This document shows positions 17,771 to 27,024 of a stretch of DNA of 64,000 nt, piece by piece. Positions within the stretch are counted from its first letter, which is position 1; the number at the start of each line of letters is the position of its first letter. The notes below the pieces were generated by a model. That model was not told the origin of the DNA and searched no databases. It was given only the letters and a program-made list of their open reading frames with translations. The translations under genes were made by a program, and so were the position numbers. Origin of the DNA: Winogradskyella thalassocola (GTDB lineage: Bacteria > Bacteroidota > Bacteroidia > Flavobacteriales > Flavobacteriaceae); NCBI RefSeq assembly GCF_900099995.1, contig NZ_FNCZ01000001.1:1426001-1490000 (forward strand), read 5' to 3'.

Positions 17771-18199
17771 ATGAAATTTAGTAAACGACATGTTGCCAAA
17801 ACCATAACGTGGCGCATTATAGGTACGTTAGATACGTTATTATTATCTTGGTTTATATCTGGTGATTTTTCCATTGGTGTTCAAATGGGGGCTTATGAGA
17901 TGGTTACTAAAATGGTATTGTATTATGTGCACGAAAGAGTTTGGTTTAAGTCTGCTATAAAGTCATCTAATAAACGCCATATATTAAAAACGTTTTCATG
18001 GCGTGGAGTAGGGACATTAGATACTATCATTTTAGGTTGGATAGTTACAGGAAATCCATTAGTAGGTCTTAAAATTGGTGGTGCCGAAGTGGTGACTAAG
18101 ATGTTATTGTATTTTGGACATGAGAAATTATGGTATCGAATTAATTTTGGGTTAGATAGAAGAAATGAAAAGAAGCGATTAAATAAACTTAAAAACTAA
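17771..18199 (+). CDS. DUF2061 domain protein with two tandem copies
   Basis: This 142-residue membrane protein is built from two homologous DUF2061 units. The first (about 1-60) has KRHVAKTITWRIIGTLDTLL and HERVWF; the second (about 66-125) has KRHILKTFSWRGVGTLDTII and HEKLWY. Each unit has two short hydrophobic helices (LLSWFISGDFSIGV, ILGWIVTGNPLVGL). Such proteins often sit beside cysC/cysD/cysN in this phylum, and it is the first gene of that operon here, nine bases before cysC. The function is not established; an accessory role in sulfate uptake or activation is inferred from the neighbourhood only. Confidence 0.82.
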   Translation: MKFSKRHVAKTITWRIIGTLDTLLLSWFISGDFSIGVQMGAYEMVTKMVLYYVHERVWFKSAIKSSNKRHILKTFSWRGVGTLDTIILGWIVTGNPLVGLKIGGAEVVTKMLLYFGHEKLWYRINFGLDRRNEKKRLNKLKN

Positions 18200-18207
18200 A
18201 GTGAACT

Positions 18208-18798
18208 ATGAGTTTGAATACAGTTAGACATGATTATAAGATTACAAAAACAGATCGCGAGAAGCTACATAGTCATCGCTCTTTTTTATTGTGGTTTACA
18301 GGTTTGTCTGGTTCTGGGAAGTCCACCTTAGCGAATTTAGTAGAAGTAGAATTACATAAAAAAGGCATTTCAACGTTTAGTTTAGACGGAGATAACATTA
18401 GACAAGGCATCAATAAAGACCTTAGTTTTGCTCCGGAAGACCGTACTGAGAATATCAGAAGAATTGCTGAAATTGCGAATCTAATGGTTGATGCTGGTGT
18501 CGTGACCTTAGCAGCTTTTGTGTCTCCTTATATAGAAGATAGAGAAAACATTAAAACCATAGTTGGTAGCGAGAATTTTATTGAGATTTATGTGAATACT
18601 TCTTTGGAGGAGTGTGAACGTAGAGATGTAAAAGGTTTATATAAAAAAGCACGAGCAGGAGAAATTAAAAATATGACTGGTATTTCGGCACCTTATGAAG
18701 CTCCCGTTAATCCAGATATAGAAATTGTAACAGATCATCAAGATATAGAAATGTCTGTTCAAACTATTTTAGACTTTATTATTCAAAAATTAAAATAA
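18208..18798 (+). CDS. cysC: adenylylsulfate (APS) kinase
   Basis: This 196-residue protein phosphorylates APS to PAPS. The P-loop GLSGSGKST is at 32-40, followed by the DGDN substrate loop near 60, the FAPEDR/ENIRR segment and the FVSPY motif around 108-112, all in the order seen in CysC. It is full length and single-domain. It lies between the DUF2061 gene and cysD with gaps of eight and five bases, clearly one operon. With cysD and cysN it gives the complete two-step route from sulfate to PAPS in the cytoplasm. Confidence 0.95.
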   Translation: MSLNTVRHDYKITKTDREKLHSHRSFLLWFTGLSGSGKSTLANLVEVELHKKGISTFSLDGDNIRQGINKDLSFAPEDRTENIRRIAEIANLMVDAGVVTLAAFVSPYIEDRENIKTIVGSENFIEIYVNTSLEECERRDVKGLYKKARAGEIKNMTGISAPYEAPVNPDIEIVTDHQDIEMSVQTILDFIIQKLK

Positions 18799-18803
18799 AA
18801 AAC

Positions 18804-19709
18804 ATGAGTAATTACGTAATTAATCATTTAAAAGAATTAGAATCAGAAGCCATTTTTGTGATCCGAGAGATTGCATCACAATTCGAAAATCCGGTTTTGT
18901 TATTTTCTGGGGGTAAAGATTCAATTTTACTAACCCATTTGGCTAAAAAAGCTTTTTTTCCTGCAAAAATACCGTTCCCTTTAATTCATATAGATACAGG
19001 TCATAATTTTCCTGAAACAATTGCTTTTCGTGATGAATTAGTAGAGAAACTGGGGGTTAAACTTATAGTAGGTTCAGTACAAGAAGCTATTGATAATGGT
19101 CGTGCTAAAGAAGAAACAGGTGCAGATGCGTCCCGTAATTCACTTCAAATCGTGTCTTTATTAGATACTTTGGAAGCGTATAAAGTAGATGCGGCGATGG
19201 GTGGAGCACGAAGAGATGAAGAAAAAGCACGTGCTAAAGAGCGTTTCTTTTCACATAGAGATGAATTTGGACAATGGGACCCTAAGAACCAAAGACCAGA
19301 ACTTTGGAATTTATTTAATGGTCGTAAAAACTATGGGGAGCATTTTAGAGTGTTTCCTATTTCTAACTGGACAGAAATGGACGTTTGGGAATACATAAAA
19401 CTTGAAAATATAGATCTGCCATCACTTTATTTTTCGCACCAACGCGATTGTGTGGTGAGAGACGGAGTGATTTTAGCAAATTCGGAATTCATTAAATTAA
19501 AGGAAAACGAAGAAGTTGTAAACATGACGATTCGTTACCGAACTTGTGGAGATATGCCAATTACGGGTGCTGTAGAATCGGAAGCAGATACCTTAGATAA
19601 AATCATTGAAGAAATTGCGACTACTAGGACTACTGAACGTGGAGGGCGTGCCGATGATAAACGTGCTGAAACGGCAATGGAAGATCGTAAAAAACAAGGT
19701 TACTTTTAA
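18804..19709 (+). CDS. cysD: sulfate adenylyltransferase subunit 2
   Basis: This 301-residue ATP sulfurylase catalytic subunit has the PP-loop motif SGGKDS at 35-40. Further CysD signatures are the HIDTGHNFPET segment, GGARRDEEKARAKER, and a C-terminus with RTTERGGR and a final KKQGYF. With the CysN GTPase it forms APS from ATP and sulfate. It starts five bases after cysC and is followed by a 94-base gap before cysN. The length is normal for the family. Confidence 0.96.
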   Translation: MSNYVINHLKELESEAIFVIREIASQFENPVLLFSGGKDSILLTHLAKKAFFPAKIPFPLIHIDTGHNFPETIAFRDELVEKLGVKLIVGSVQEAIDNGRAKEETGADASRNSLQIVSLLDTLEAYKVDAAMGGARRDEEKARAKERFFSHRDEFGQWDPKNQRPELWNLFNGRKNYGEHFRVFPISNWTEMDVWEYIKLENIDLPSLYFSHQRDCVVRDGVILANSEFIKLKENEEVVNMTIRYRTCGDMPITGAVESEADTLDKIIEEIATTRTTERGGRADDKRAETAMEDRKKQGYF

Positions 19710-19803
19710 AATATAAATAGAAATTAGGTTGAGACTTTAGAAATCAGGTTGATTAAAAAACGAGAACTAAAGCTTAGCAACTAAAAACTAACAACGATTA
19801 AAA

Positions 19804-21060
19804 ATGGATTATCAAGATATAGAATTATTACGTTTTACAACAGCAGGAAGTGTAGATGATGGCAAAAGCACATTAATTGGACGTTTGTTGTATGATAGTA
19901 AATCAATTTTTCAAGATCAGTTAGATGCTGTGGAAGCCTCTAGTAAATCTAAAGGTTTTGATTATGTAGATTTATCATTACTTACAGATGGATTAAAATC
20001 AGAACGAGAGCAAGGCATTACTATAGATGTGGCCTATCGTTATTTTGCGACTCCAAAGCGTAAATTCATCATAGCAGATACGCCCGGACATATACAATAT
20101 ACACGTAATATGGTTACTGGTGCTTCTACAGCTAATTTAGCTATTATACTTATTGATGCTCGTAAAGGAATGTTAGAACAGACGCATCGTCATGCATTTA
20201 TTGCGTCTTTATTACGTATACCGCACGCTATTGTGTGTGTTAATAAAATGGACTTAGTAGAGTACAGCGAGGATGTATATAACGGAATAGTTTCAGATTT
20301 TAAAGCCTTTTCATCAAAGTTAGGTATTAGTGATATTCAGTTTATTCCTATTTCGGCTTTAAATGGGGATAACGTTGTTAACCGTTCTGAGAACATGGAT
20401 TGGTATGGCGGAAGTACTTTAATGTACCATTTGGAAACCGTACATATTTCAAGCGATCATAATTTGGTAGATTGTCGTTTCCCTATTCAGTCTGTGATTC
20501 GTCCTCACACCTTAGATAATCAGGACTACAGAGGTTTTGCAGGTCGTATTGATGGAGGCGTATTCAAGCCAGGCGACAAGGTAAGGTCGTTACCTTCAGG
20601 CTTTGTATCTACTATAAAAACTATTGAACTTAATGGCGAACAAATAGCTGAAGCATTTGCACCTATGTCTGTAACGATGACTTTGGAAGACGAAATCGAT
20701 AACAGCCGTGGAGACATGATTGTTCGCGAAAATAATGTACCTGAAGTGAGTCAAGATTTAGAGGTGTTAGTGACTTGGATGAGTACTAAACCAATTCAGG
20801 CACGTACAAAGGTGGTAATTAAACATACCACAAACGAATCTATTGGCATGGTTAAAGAATTAAAGTATAAAATAGATATTAATACATTACACAGAATAGA
20901 AGGCATTGATAAGGTGGAGATGAATGATATCGCTCGCTTGTCTATTAGAACAGCTAAGCCTTTGTTTTATGATGCGTATAAGAAGAATCGTCAAACCGGA
21001 AGTATCATTATTATAGACGAGCAAACCAATGAAACTATTGGTGCTGGAATGATTATTTAA
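19804..21060 (+). CDS. cysN: sulfate adenylyltransferase subunit 1 (GTPase)
   Basis: This 418-residue elongation-factor-like GTPase couples GTP hydrolysis to APS formation by CysD. The G1 loop GSVDDGKST is at 15-23. Then come REQGITIDVAY (G2), DTPGH (G3), NKMD (G4) and SAL (G5). The C-terminal two thirds form the beta-barrel domains. There is no fused CysC domain, consistent with the separate cysC gene. It is the fourth gene of the sulfate activation operon, with a 94-base gap after cysD. Confidence 0.95.
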   Translation: MDYQDIELLRFTTAGSVDDGKSTLIGRLLYDSKSIFQDQLDAVEASSKSKGFDYVDLSLLTDGLKSEREQGITIDVAYRYFATPKRKFIIADTPGHIQYTRNMVTGASTANLAIILIDARKGMLEQTHRHAFIASLLRIPHAIVCVNKMDLVEYSEDVYNGIVSDFKAFSSKLGISDIQFIPISALNGDNVVNRSENMDWYGGSTLMYHLETVHISSDHNLVDCRFPIQSVIRPHTLDNQDYRGFAGRIDGGVFKPGDKVRSLPSGFVSTIKTIELNGEQIAEAFAPMSVTMTLEDEIDNSRGDMIVRENNVPEVSQDLEVLVTWMSTKPIQARTKVVIKHTTNESIGMVKELKYKIDINTLHRIEGIDKVEMNDIARLSIRTAKPLFYDAYKKNRQTGSIIIIDEQTNETIGAGMII

Positions 21061-21308
21061 TAATTCAGTTTGTAGTACAGAATTGTCCCCTTGAGGGGAC
21101 TTTAGGGGTGTTTTTCAATCAAGAGAATCTTATACTTGCTTTTTAATATATGAACTAAAACCTAAATACGGGAACTACAATCAACAATCAAAACGTCATT
21201 GCGCAAAGTGAGGAAAGATCGACATGGCAATCTTATTATAATGAAATCCGAACCAACAAACAGCAAGAAGCCAAAAGCTAAAGGCTAACGGCCAAAAGCC
21301 AATAAAGT
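21061..21308. repeat. intergenic stretch with repeat-like segments
   Basis: The spacer between cysN and cysQ is unlike its neighbours. It contains a palindromic segment CCCCTTGAGGGG (21088-21099) and a segment starting CGTCATTGCGCAAAGTGAGG (21192 on) that resembles GTCATTGCGAGG-type dispersed intergenic repeats of Bacteroidota (from memory). Near 21272-21302 it has an imperfect tandem of GCCAAAAGC/AAGGCTAA units. No gene is seen. Confidence 0.5.
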
Positions 21309-22106
21309 ATGAATAAAAATTTAAAAATTGCAATCGAAGCAGCCCTCGAAGCCGGAAAAGTAATTCTAGACATCTATCATTCCGATGATTTTGAAGTGGA
21401 ACTTAAAGGAGATAATTCACCTTTAACTAAAGCAGATTTAGCGTCGCACGATGTAATTATGTCGCATTTGAAAGCAACAAATATTCCTGTGTTATCCGAA
21501 GAAGGAAAATCTATTCCTTACAATGATCGTAAAGATTGGAGTCAATTATGGATTGTAGACCCTATAGATGGTACCAAAGAGTTTATTAAACGCAACGGTG
21601 AGTTTACGGTAAACATTGCACTCATAGAAAATCAAAAAGCAGTTATTGGTGTTATCTATGTGCCAGTTTTAGGAGATCTTTATTTTTCAACTAGCGACAG
21701 CGGTGCATATAAAGTAAAGGTGAATCTCGAAGATTATAATGTAGGCACTTTAGTAAGTCAAGCTAGTAAATTACCTCTAGAAAGAGAAGACAAAACCTTC
21801 ACGGTTGTAGCAAGTCGCTCACACATGTCTCCTGAAACGGAAACTTATGTTTCTGAGATGCGAGAAAAGCATGGTGACGTCAATCTAATTTCTAAAGGAA
21901 GCTCATTAAAATTGTGTATGGTTGCAGAAGGGCAAGCAGATTGTTACCCGAGATTCGCTCCTACTATGGAGTGGGATACTGCTGCCGGACAGGCTATTTG
22001 CGAACATGCTGGTTTTGAAGTTGTAGATTGGATTTCAAAAGAGCGCATGTTATACAACAGACAAGAATTGTTGAATAATTGGTTTTTGGTAAAGGGATTG
22101 AAGTAA
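21309..22106 (+). CDS. cysQ: 3'(2'),5'-bisphosphate nucleotidase
   Basis: This 265-residue member of the inositol-monophosphatase superfamily has the metal-binding motifs SEEGK, DPIDGTKEF (about 81-89) and EWDTAAGQAI (about 219-228) in CysQ order. It hydrolyses 3'-phosphoadenosine 5'-phosphate, the by-product of PAPS use, to AMP and also recycles PAPS. It lies 249 bases after cysN, so it may have its own promoter, but its role closes the PAPS cycle of this cluster. The length and motifs are complete. Confidence 0.92.
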   Translation: MNKNLKIAIEAALEAGKVILDIYHSDDFEVELKGDNSPLTKADLASHDVIMSHLKATNIPVLSEEGKSIPYNDRKDWSQLWIVDPIDGTKEFIKRNGEFTVNIALIENQKAVIGVIYVPVLGDLYFSTSDSGAYKVKVNLEDYNVGTLVSQASKLPLEREDKTFTVVASRSHMSPETETYVSEMREKHGDVNLISKGSSLKLCMVAEGQADCYPRFAPTMEWDTAAGQAICEHAGFEVVDWISKERMLYNRQELLNNWFLVKGLK

Positions 22107-22258
22107 ATTAAAGTAACTCTAAACATTGAAATAATAATTTGAAAAATAGGAGTTTTACTAAGGTTTTTTGTGCTCGTAATGTCATGTAATATTTTGAAAC
22201 TGAAAAAGTCCTAATTTTATTTTTAAAGTTGAAAAGGCTAACAAGTATTATATTTTAT

Positions 22259-22266
22259 TAGCTTTG
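22259..22266 (+). promoter_or_regulatory. candidate -7 element of the capsule operon
   Basis: TAGCTTTG matches TAnnTTTG and lies 46 bases before gmd, in a 206-base gap. No -33 TTTG/TTG is present at the usual 19-base spacing. It would be the head promoter for the long plus-strand run from gmd onward. Confidence 0.5.
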
Positions 22267-22312
22267 CGGACTTAAATGAAATTTGATTTTAACTATTTAG
22301 TTTATAGTTTTT

Positions 22313-23428
22313 ATGAGTAAAGTTGCCTTTATAACAGGAGTTACAGGACAAGATGGAGCCTATCTTAGTGAGTTTTTATTAAAGAAAGGATATGAGGTTC
22401 ATGGCTTAAAACGTCGCTCGTCATTATTTAATACCGATAGAATTGACCATTTATATCAAGATCCACATGTAGATCATCGCAATTTTTATCTGCATTATGG
22501 TGATATGACAGATAGCACTAATCTTATTCGGTTGATTAAAGAAATTCAACCCGATGAGATTTATAACCTAGCCGCAATGAGTCATGTGGCTGTGTCGTTC
22601 GAAATTCCAGAATATACAGGTAACGCAGATGGTTTAGGAACGTTACGGATTTTAGATGCCGTACGATTATTAGGCTTAGAAAATAAAACGAGAATATATC
22701 AAGCGTCAACATCTGAGTTATACGGTAAAGTACAAGAAGTTCCACAATCTGAAACAACACCATTTTACCCACGTTCACCTTATGCTGTAGCAAAAATGTA
22801 TGCTTATTGGATCACGGTAAACTATCGTGAAGCTTATAATATGTATGCATGTAATGGAATTTTGTTTAATCACGAATCACCAATTAGAGGGGAAACGTTT
22901 GTCACACGAAAAATCACGAGAGCAGTATCACGAATTGCCCTTGGGTTGCAAGACAAATTTTATCTAGGAAACCTCGATGCTCAAAGAGATTGGGGACATG
23001 CAAAAGATTACGTTCGTATGATGTGGATGATCCTTCAAGCTGATGAAGCAGAAGACTGGGTAATTGCAACGGGAAAAACGACAAGAATCCGTGATTTTGT
23101 ACATATGAGTTTCGCCGAAGTCGGCATAGAATTAGAGTTTAAAGGTGAAGGCGAAGCAGAGAAAGCTTATGTCGTAAAATGTAACAATCCAAAATATCAA
23201 ATCGAAATCGGTAAAGAAGTCTTAGCGGTAGATGCACGCTACTTTAGACCAACTGAAGTGGAGTTATTGATAGGAGATGCTTCAAAAGCCAAGACTAAAT
23301 TAGGATGGGAATGTAAGTATGATCTTAACGATTTGGTTAAGGACATGATGCAAAGTGATATAAAACTCATGAAAGAACAGCAATACCTTGAAGAAGGTGG
23401 CTATAAAACCTTAAACTATTTTGAGTAA
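22313..23428 (+). CDS. gmd: GDP-mannose 4,6-dehydratase
   Basis: This 371-residue enzyme makes GDP-4-keto-6-deoxymannose from GDP-mannose. Family marks are [10 protein letters not shown] near the N-terminus, [16 protein letters not shown] with the catalytic Thr/Glu region, YAVAK with the Tyr-xxx-Lys pair, and [10 protein letters not shown]. The length is standard. The next gene overlaps its stop by eight bases and encodes the enzyme for the following step, so the pair makes GDP-L-fucose for the polysaccharide encoded downstream. Confidence 0.96.
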   Translation: MSKVAFITGVTGQDGAYLSEFLLKKGYEVHGLKRRSSLFNTDRIDHLYQDPHVDHRNFYLHYGDMTDSTNLIRLIKEIQPDEIYNLAAMSHVAVSFEIPEYTGNADGLGTLRILDAVRLLGLENKTRIYQASTSELYGKVQEVPQSETTPFYPRSPYAVAKMYAYWITVNYREAYNMYACNGILFNHESPIRGETFVTRKITRAVSRIALGLQDKFYLGNLDAQRDWGHAKDYVRMMWMILQADEAEDWVIATGKTTRIRDFVHMSFAEVGIELEFKGEGEAEKAYVVKCNNPKYQIEIGKEVLAVDARYFRPTEVELLIGDASKAKTKLGWECKYDLNDLVKDMMQSDIKLMKEQQYLEEGGYKTLNYFE

Positions 23429-24350
23429 GATAGCTAAGGATACAATAATCTACGTAGCCGGACATCGTGGTATGGTAGGCTCTGCCGTTTGGAGAGCACT
23501 TGAAGCTAAAGATTATACCAATCTCATTGGCAAAACTAGTGCTGAACTCGATTTACGTAATCAGCAAGCAGTAATTGATTTTTTCAATAAAGAACAACCA
23601 GACGTTGTTATAAATGCGGCAGCAAAAGTAGGTGGGATACTCGCTAATAATGAGAATCCTTATCCATTTTTAATGGAAAACTTACAGATACAGAATAACC
23701 TGATTGATACAGCTCATAAGAAGGCTGTTTCAAAATTTGTGTTTTTAGGAAGTTCTTGTATCTATCCAAAGTTTGCTCAACAACCTTTAAAAGAGGAGTA
23801 TTTACTAACGGATAGCTTAGAACCAACTAATGAATGGTATGCTATCGCCAAAATAGCAGGAGTAAAAGCTTGTGAAGCGATTAGAAAACAATACGGTAAA
23901 GATTTTGTAAGCTTAATGCCGACAAATCTTTATGGTCCTTTCGATAATTTTGATTTAAAAAGCTCTCACGTGTTACCTGCCATGTTACGGAAGTTTCATG
24001 AGGCTAAAGCAACCAATGCCCCAGTAACATTATGGGGAAGCGGTACTCCAATGCGCGAGTTTCTGCATGTGGATGACTTGGCACAAGCCGTAGTGTTTGC
24101 TGTAGAAAACGTATTACCAGAACATCTTTATAATGTGGGTACTGGTACCGATGTTACTATAAAAGAATTGGCAGAGACAATTCAGTCTATTGTTGGACAT
24201 AATGGCGAGCTTGTATGGGATAGTTCTAAACCCGATGGTACACCTCGTAAATTAATGGATAGTTCTAAGTTAGAGAAATTGGGATGGAAATCTACTATTG
24301 GTTTAAATGAAGGAGTTCTTAAAACTTATAATTGGTATTTGGCGAATTAA
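23421..24350 (+). CDS. fcl: GDP-L-fucose synthase
   Basis: This 309-residue epimerase/reductase converts GDP-4-keto-6-deoxymannose to GDP-L-fucose. The Rossmann loop is GHRGMVGSA, the SSCIYP segment follows, and the catalytic Tyr-xxx-Lys is in WYAIAK. The start is a TTG at 23421 overlapping the gmd stop; the next ATG falls inside the Rossmann loop and would remove the first strand, so the TTG is preferred. Overlap with gmd implies translational coupling. Confidence 0.95.
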   Translation: MSKIAKDTIIYVAGHRGMVGSAVWRALEAKDYTNLIGKTSAELDLRNQQAVIDFFNKEQPDVVINAAAKVGGILANNENPYPFLMENLQIQNNLIDTAHKKAVSKFVFLGSSCIYPKFAQQPLKEEYLLTDSLEPTNEWYAIAKIAGVKACEAIRKQYGKDFVSLMPTNLYGPFDNFDLKSSHVLPAMLRKFHEAKATNAPVTLWGSGTPMREFLHVDDLAQAVVFAVENVLPEHLYNVGTGTDVTIKELAETIQSIVGHNGELVWDSSKPDGTPRKLMDSSKLEKLGWKSTIGLNEGVLKTYNWYLAN

Positions 24351-24387
24351 GAGCCTGTTAAACAAAAATATAAAATACAATAATATA

Positions 24388-25491
24388 ATGAAACGATTGC
24401 TTTTAGTTGTTGGAACAAGACCAAATTACATAAAGATTACCCAATTCAAAAAAGTTGCAGAAGAGAAGTTTAAGAATCAATTTGATATTAAAATTGTTCA
24501 TACAGGCCAACATTTTGATAAAGCAATGGCGGATGATTTTTTTAAACAATTAGATATATTTCCGGATTTCGCATTAAATATTCCTCAAAGTACGGCTAAT
24601 AACCAAATAGGCGAGATTATTATACGTTTAGAAGAAACTGTGAATGATTTTAGACCAGATTTAATAATCGTACCTGGAGATGTTAATTCAACTTTGGCAG
24701 CGGCCATAACTGCTAATAAGATGAATGTACCGTTAGCTCATTTAGAGAGCGGTTTGCGTAGTTTTGACAGAAGTATGCCTGAAGAGATCAATAGACTCTT
24801 GGTTGATGAAATTACTGATCATTTCTTTGTTACAGAACAAAGTGGTGTTGATAATTTGATTAAAGAAGGGAAGCCAGCAGAGCAGATTCATTTTGTGGGT
24901 AATACCATGATTGATACTCTTGTTGCTTTTGAAGATTCTATAAAGTCTCAATCTGTTTTGGCTGAGTATCAGCTAAAAAAGGATGAGTTTATATTAATGA
25001 CAATTCACCGACCAGCAACAGCTGATAATAAAGAAGGCTTAATACATTTATTAGGTTTGTTAGAAAAACTAATAAAAAAACATCAAGTAGTATTTCCGAT
25101 GCACCCAAGAACTTTAAATAATATTTCAAAGTTTGGATTAAAAGCAGAATTTGATGATTTAAAGAATTTAACAATTACGGGGCCTTTAGATTATTTTAGT
25201 TTTCAAAACCTTATTCATAATTGTAAAATGGTTTTAACAGATAGTGGTGGTATACAAGAAGAAACAACTTTTAAGTTAAAGCCATGCCTAACATTGAGAC
25301 CAAATACAGAAAGACCAAGTACTATCACTGAAGGTTCAAATACATTGTTAGATTTTGATATTGATAAAATATTAGAACATATAGAAACCATAGAATCTGG
25401 GACCTATAAAAATAGTCGTGTTCCAAAATTTTGGGATGGGAATGCTACTGAGCGTATTTTGGAAGTGATAAATAGCGTGATTAATAAGTGA
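24388..25491 (+). CDS. wecB: UDP-N-acetylglucosamine 2-epimerase (non-hydrolysing)
   Basis: This 367-residue enzyme converts UDP-GlcNAc to UDP-ManNAc. Visible motifs are GTRPNYIKI at the N-terminus, HTGQHFD, PGDVNST, HLESGLRSFDR with MPEEINR, and TDSGGIQEE. A longer frame begins at 24307 inside fcl, but the family starts directly at the strand LLLVVGTRP, so the ATG at 24388 is chosen. No UDP-ManNAc dehydrogenase (WecC) is in the window, so the product may be used as ManNAc or oxidised by an enzyme encoded elsewhere. Confidence 0.93.
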   Translation: MKRLLLVVGTRPNYIKITQFKKVAEEKFKNQFDIKIVHTGQHFDKAMADDFFKQLDIFPDFALNIPQSTANNQIGEIIIRLEETVNDFRPDLIIVPGDVNSTLAAAITANKMNVPLAHLESGLRSFDRSMPEEINRLLVDEITDHFFVTEQSGVDNLIKEGKPAEQIHFVGNTMIDTLVAFEDSIKSQSVLAEYQLKKDEFILMTIHRPATADNKEGLIHLLGLLEKLIKKHQVVFPMHPRTLNNISKFGLKAEFDDLKNLTITGPLDYFSFQNLIHNCKMVLTDSGGIQEETTFKLKPCLTLRPNTERPSTITEGSNTLLDFDIDKILEHIETIESGTYKNSRVPKFWDGNATERILEVINSVINK

Positions 25492-25575
25492 TTTGGCTGT
25501 TGGTTGAATTGTTTTTAGATAAAAAACGTTATAACAGGTAGGTTTATTTTTTGTTATACTCCCATTGTAATTATT

Positions 25576-27024
25576 ATGAATAAATCGAATAACTCAAAAC
25601 TACTTAAAAGTGCTATAGCTTGGTCTTCTTTTGGACAAGCAGGGACACAAGTATTAAGTTTTGCTTTTGGAATAGTGCTCGCAAGATTACTATTGCCTTC
25701 TGAGTATGGGCTACTTGCAATGGTTGTGGTTTTTACCGGTTTTGCTGCTATATTTAAAGATTTAGGTTTTGGAGCTGCAATTGTGCAGCGTAAATCGATT
25801 GATGATAATGATTTATCAACAAGTTTTTGGCTAAATGCTGCTATAGGTTGTTTGTTATTCGTTCTTTTTTATTTTTGTGCACCATTTATTGCTATTTTTT
25901 ATGATAATGAGCTGTTAACTAGTTTGGTGCGTGTTGTATCGGTCAACTTTATTATTACCTCTTTTGCGTCAACTCATCAATCTCTATTAATTAAAAGAGT
26001 TGATTTTAAAACTAGAACAAAAGTTATTATTTATGCTTTACTCATAAGTTCTGTTTATGGTATTGTTTTGGCTTATTCAGGTTATGGTGTATGGGCTTTA
26101 GTCTATTCATTATTATGTAAAAGTACTGTTGAATTAATTGGCTATTTTGTATTAGTTAAATGGAGACCAAGCTTTGTTTTTAGTAAAGAATCATTCACTA
26201 ACCTTTTTAGCTTTGGTTATAAAGTTACTTTAAATTCTTTTTTGGGATATTTGAATCGTAATTCTGATAATCTAGTTATAGGTAAGTTTTTAGGCGAAAG
26301 TAGTTTAGGGATTTACTCTAGAGTTTATGGAATAATGATGCTTCCCTTAAGGAATATTTCTAATAGTTTTAAAACAGCGCTTTTTCCAATTTTTGCAAAA
26401 ATTCAGGATGACATAGAAGAAATTAAGCGCTTATACTTTAAGTCGACAAAAATGGTTGCATTTATTGTTTTTCCTTTAATGTTTGGTCTTTCTGCGGTAG
26501 CAGAACACTTTACTTTATTTTTGTATGGAAAAAACTGGATAGATATGGTGCCTATTATGGAAGTACTATGCGTGTTTTCTGGATTTCAAAGTATAATGAC
26601 ATTTAATGGTACTATTTTTTATTCTTTAGATAAACCAGAATATGAAACTAAGATATTTGTAATAACAACTCCTATAATACTTCTCTCTTTTGGTTTGGGT
26701 ATTTATTTTGGCGGTTTATTAGGTTTAGTTTGGTTTTATGGAATCACATCGCTTTTATTGATGGTTTATAAATTGTCTTATGTAAAGCGTTTGATTAATA
26801 TGTCTTATATAAACTTTTTTAAAAATTTATATAAGCCTATATTCTTCTCAAGTTTAATGTATTTATTTGTTTTAGCAACACATATGCTAATCGATAACTA
26901 TTTAGAGTTACAAATCTTAATGTTAATAATTGAAACTATAAGTGGCGCATTAATTTATATATTGTTAAGTTACTTCTTTGATAAAACTTTCTTTATAAAT
27001 CTTCTAAAAACTAAATTTCGATGA
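25576..27024 (+). CDS. Wzx-type oligosaccharide flippase (MOP superfamily)
   Basis: This 482-residue membrane protein has 12-14 hydrophobic segments and the N-terminal pattern typical of polysaccharide flippases (SAIAWSSFGQAGTQVLSFAF, then ARLLLPSEYGLLAM). It should flip the lipid-linked repeat unit from the cytoplasmic to the periplasmic face of the inner membrane before polymerisation. The following gene overlaps its stop by four bases (ATGA). It is more like the colanic-acid WzxC branch in its first 60 residues than O-antigen Wzx, but the substrate cannot be read from sequence. Confidence 0.88.
   Translation: MNKSNNSKLLKSAIAWSSFGQAGTQVLSFAFGIVLARLLLPSEYGLLAMVVVFTGFAAIFKDLGFGAAIVQRKSIDDNDLSTSFWLNAAIGCLLFVLFYFCAPFIAIFYDNELLTSLVRVVSVNFIITSFASTHQSLLIKRVDFKTRTKVIIYALLISSVYGIVLAYSGYGVWALVYSLLCKSTVELIGYFVLVKWRPSFVFSKESFTNLFSFGYKVTLNSFLGYLNRNSDNLVIGKFLGESSLGIYSRVYGIMMLPLRNISNSFKTALFPIFAKIQDDIEEIKRLYFKSTKMVAFIVFPLMFGLSAVAEHFTLFLYGKNWIDMVPIMEVLCVFSGFQSIMTFNGTIFYSLDKPEYETKIFVITTPIILLSFGLGIYFGGLLGLVWFYGITSLLLMVYKLSYVKRLINMSYINFFKNLYKPIFFSSLMYLFVLATHMLIDNYLELQILMLIIETISGALIYILLSYFFDKTFFINLLKTKFR

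Noticed and set aside
24307-24387. Longer N-terminus of the UDP-GlcNAc 2-epimerase
   Set aside because: The extra 27 residues are read out of frame across the fcl end, include no conserved positions, and the family starts at the strand directly after ATG 24388.
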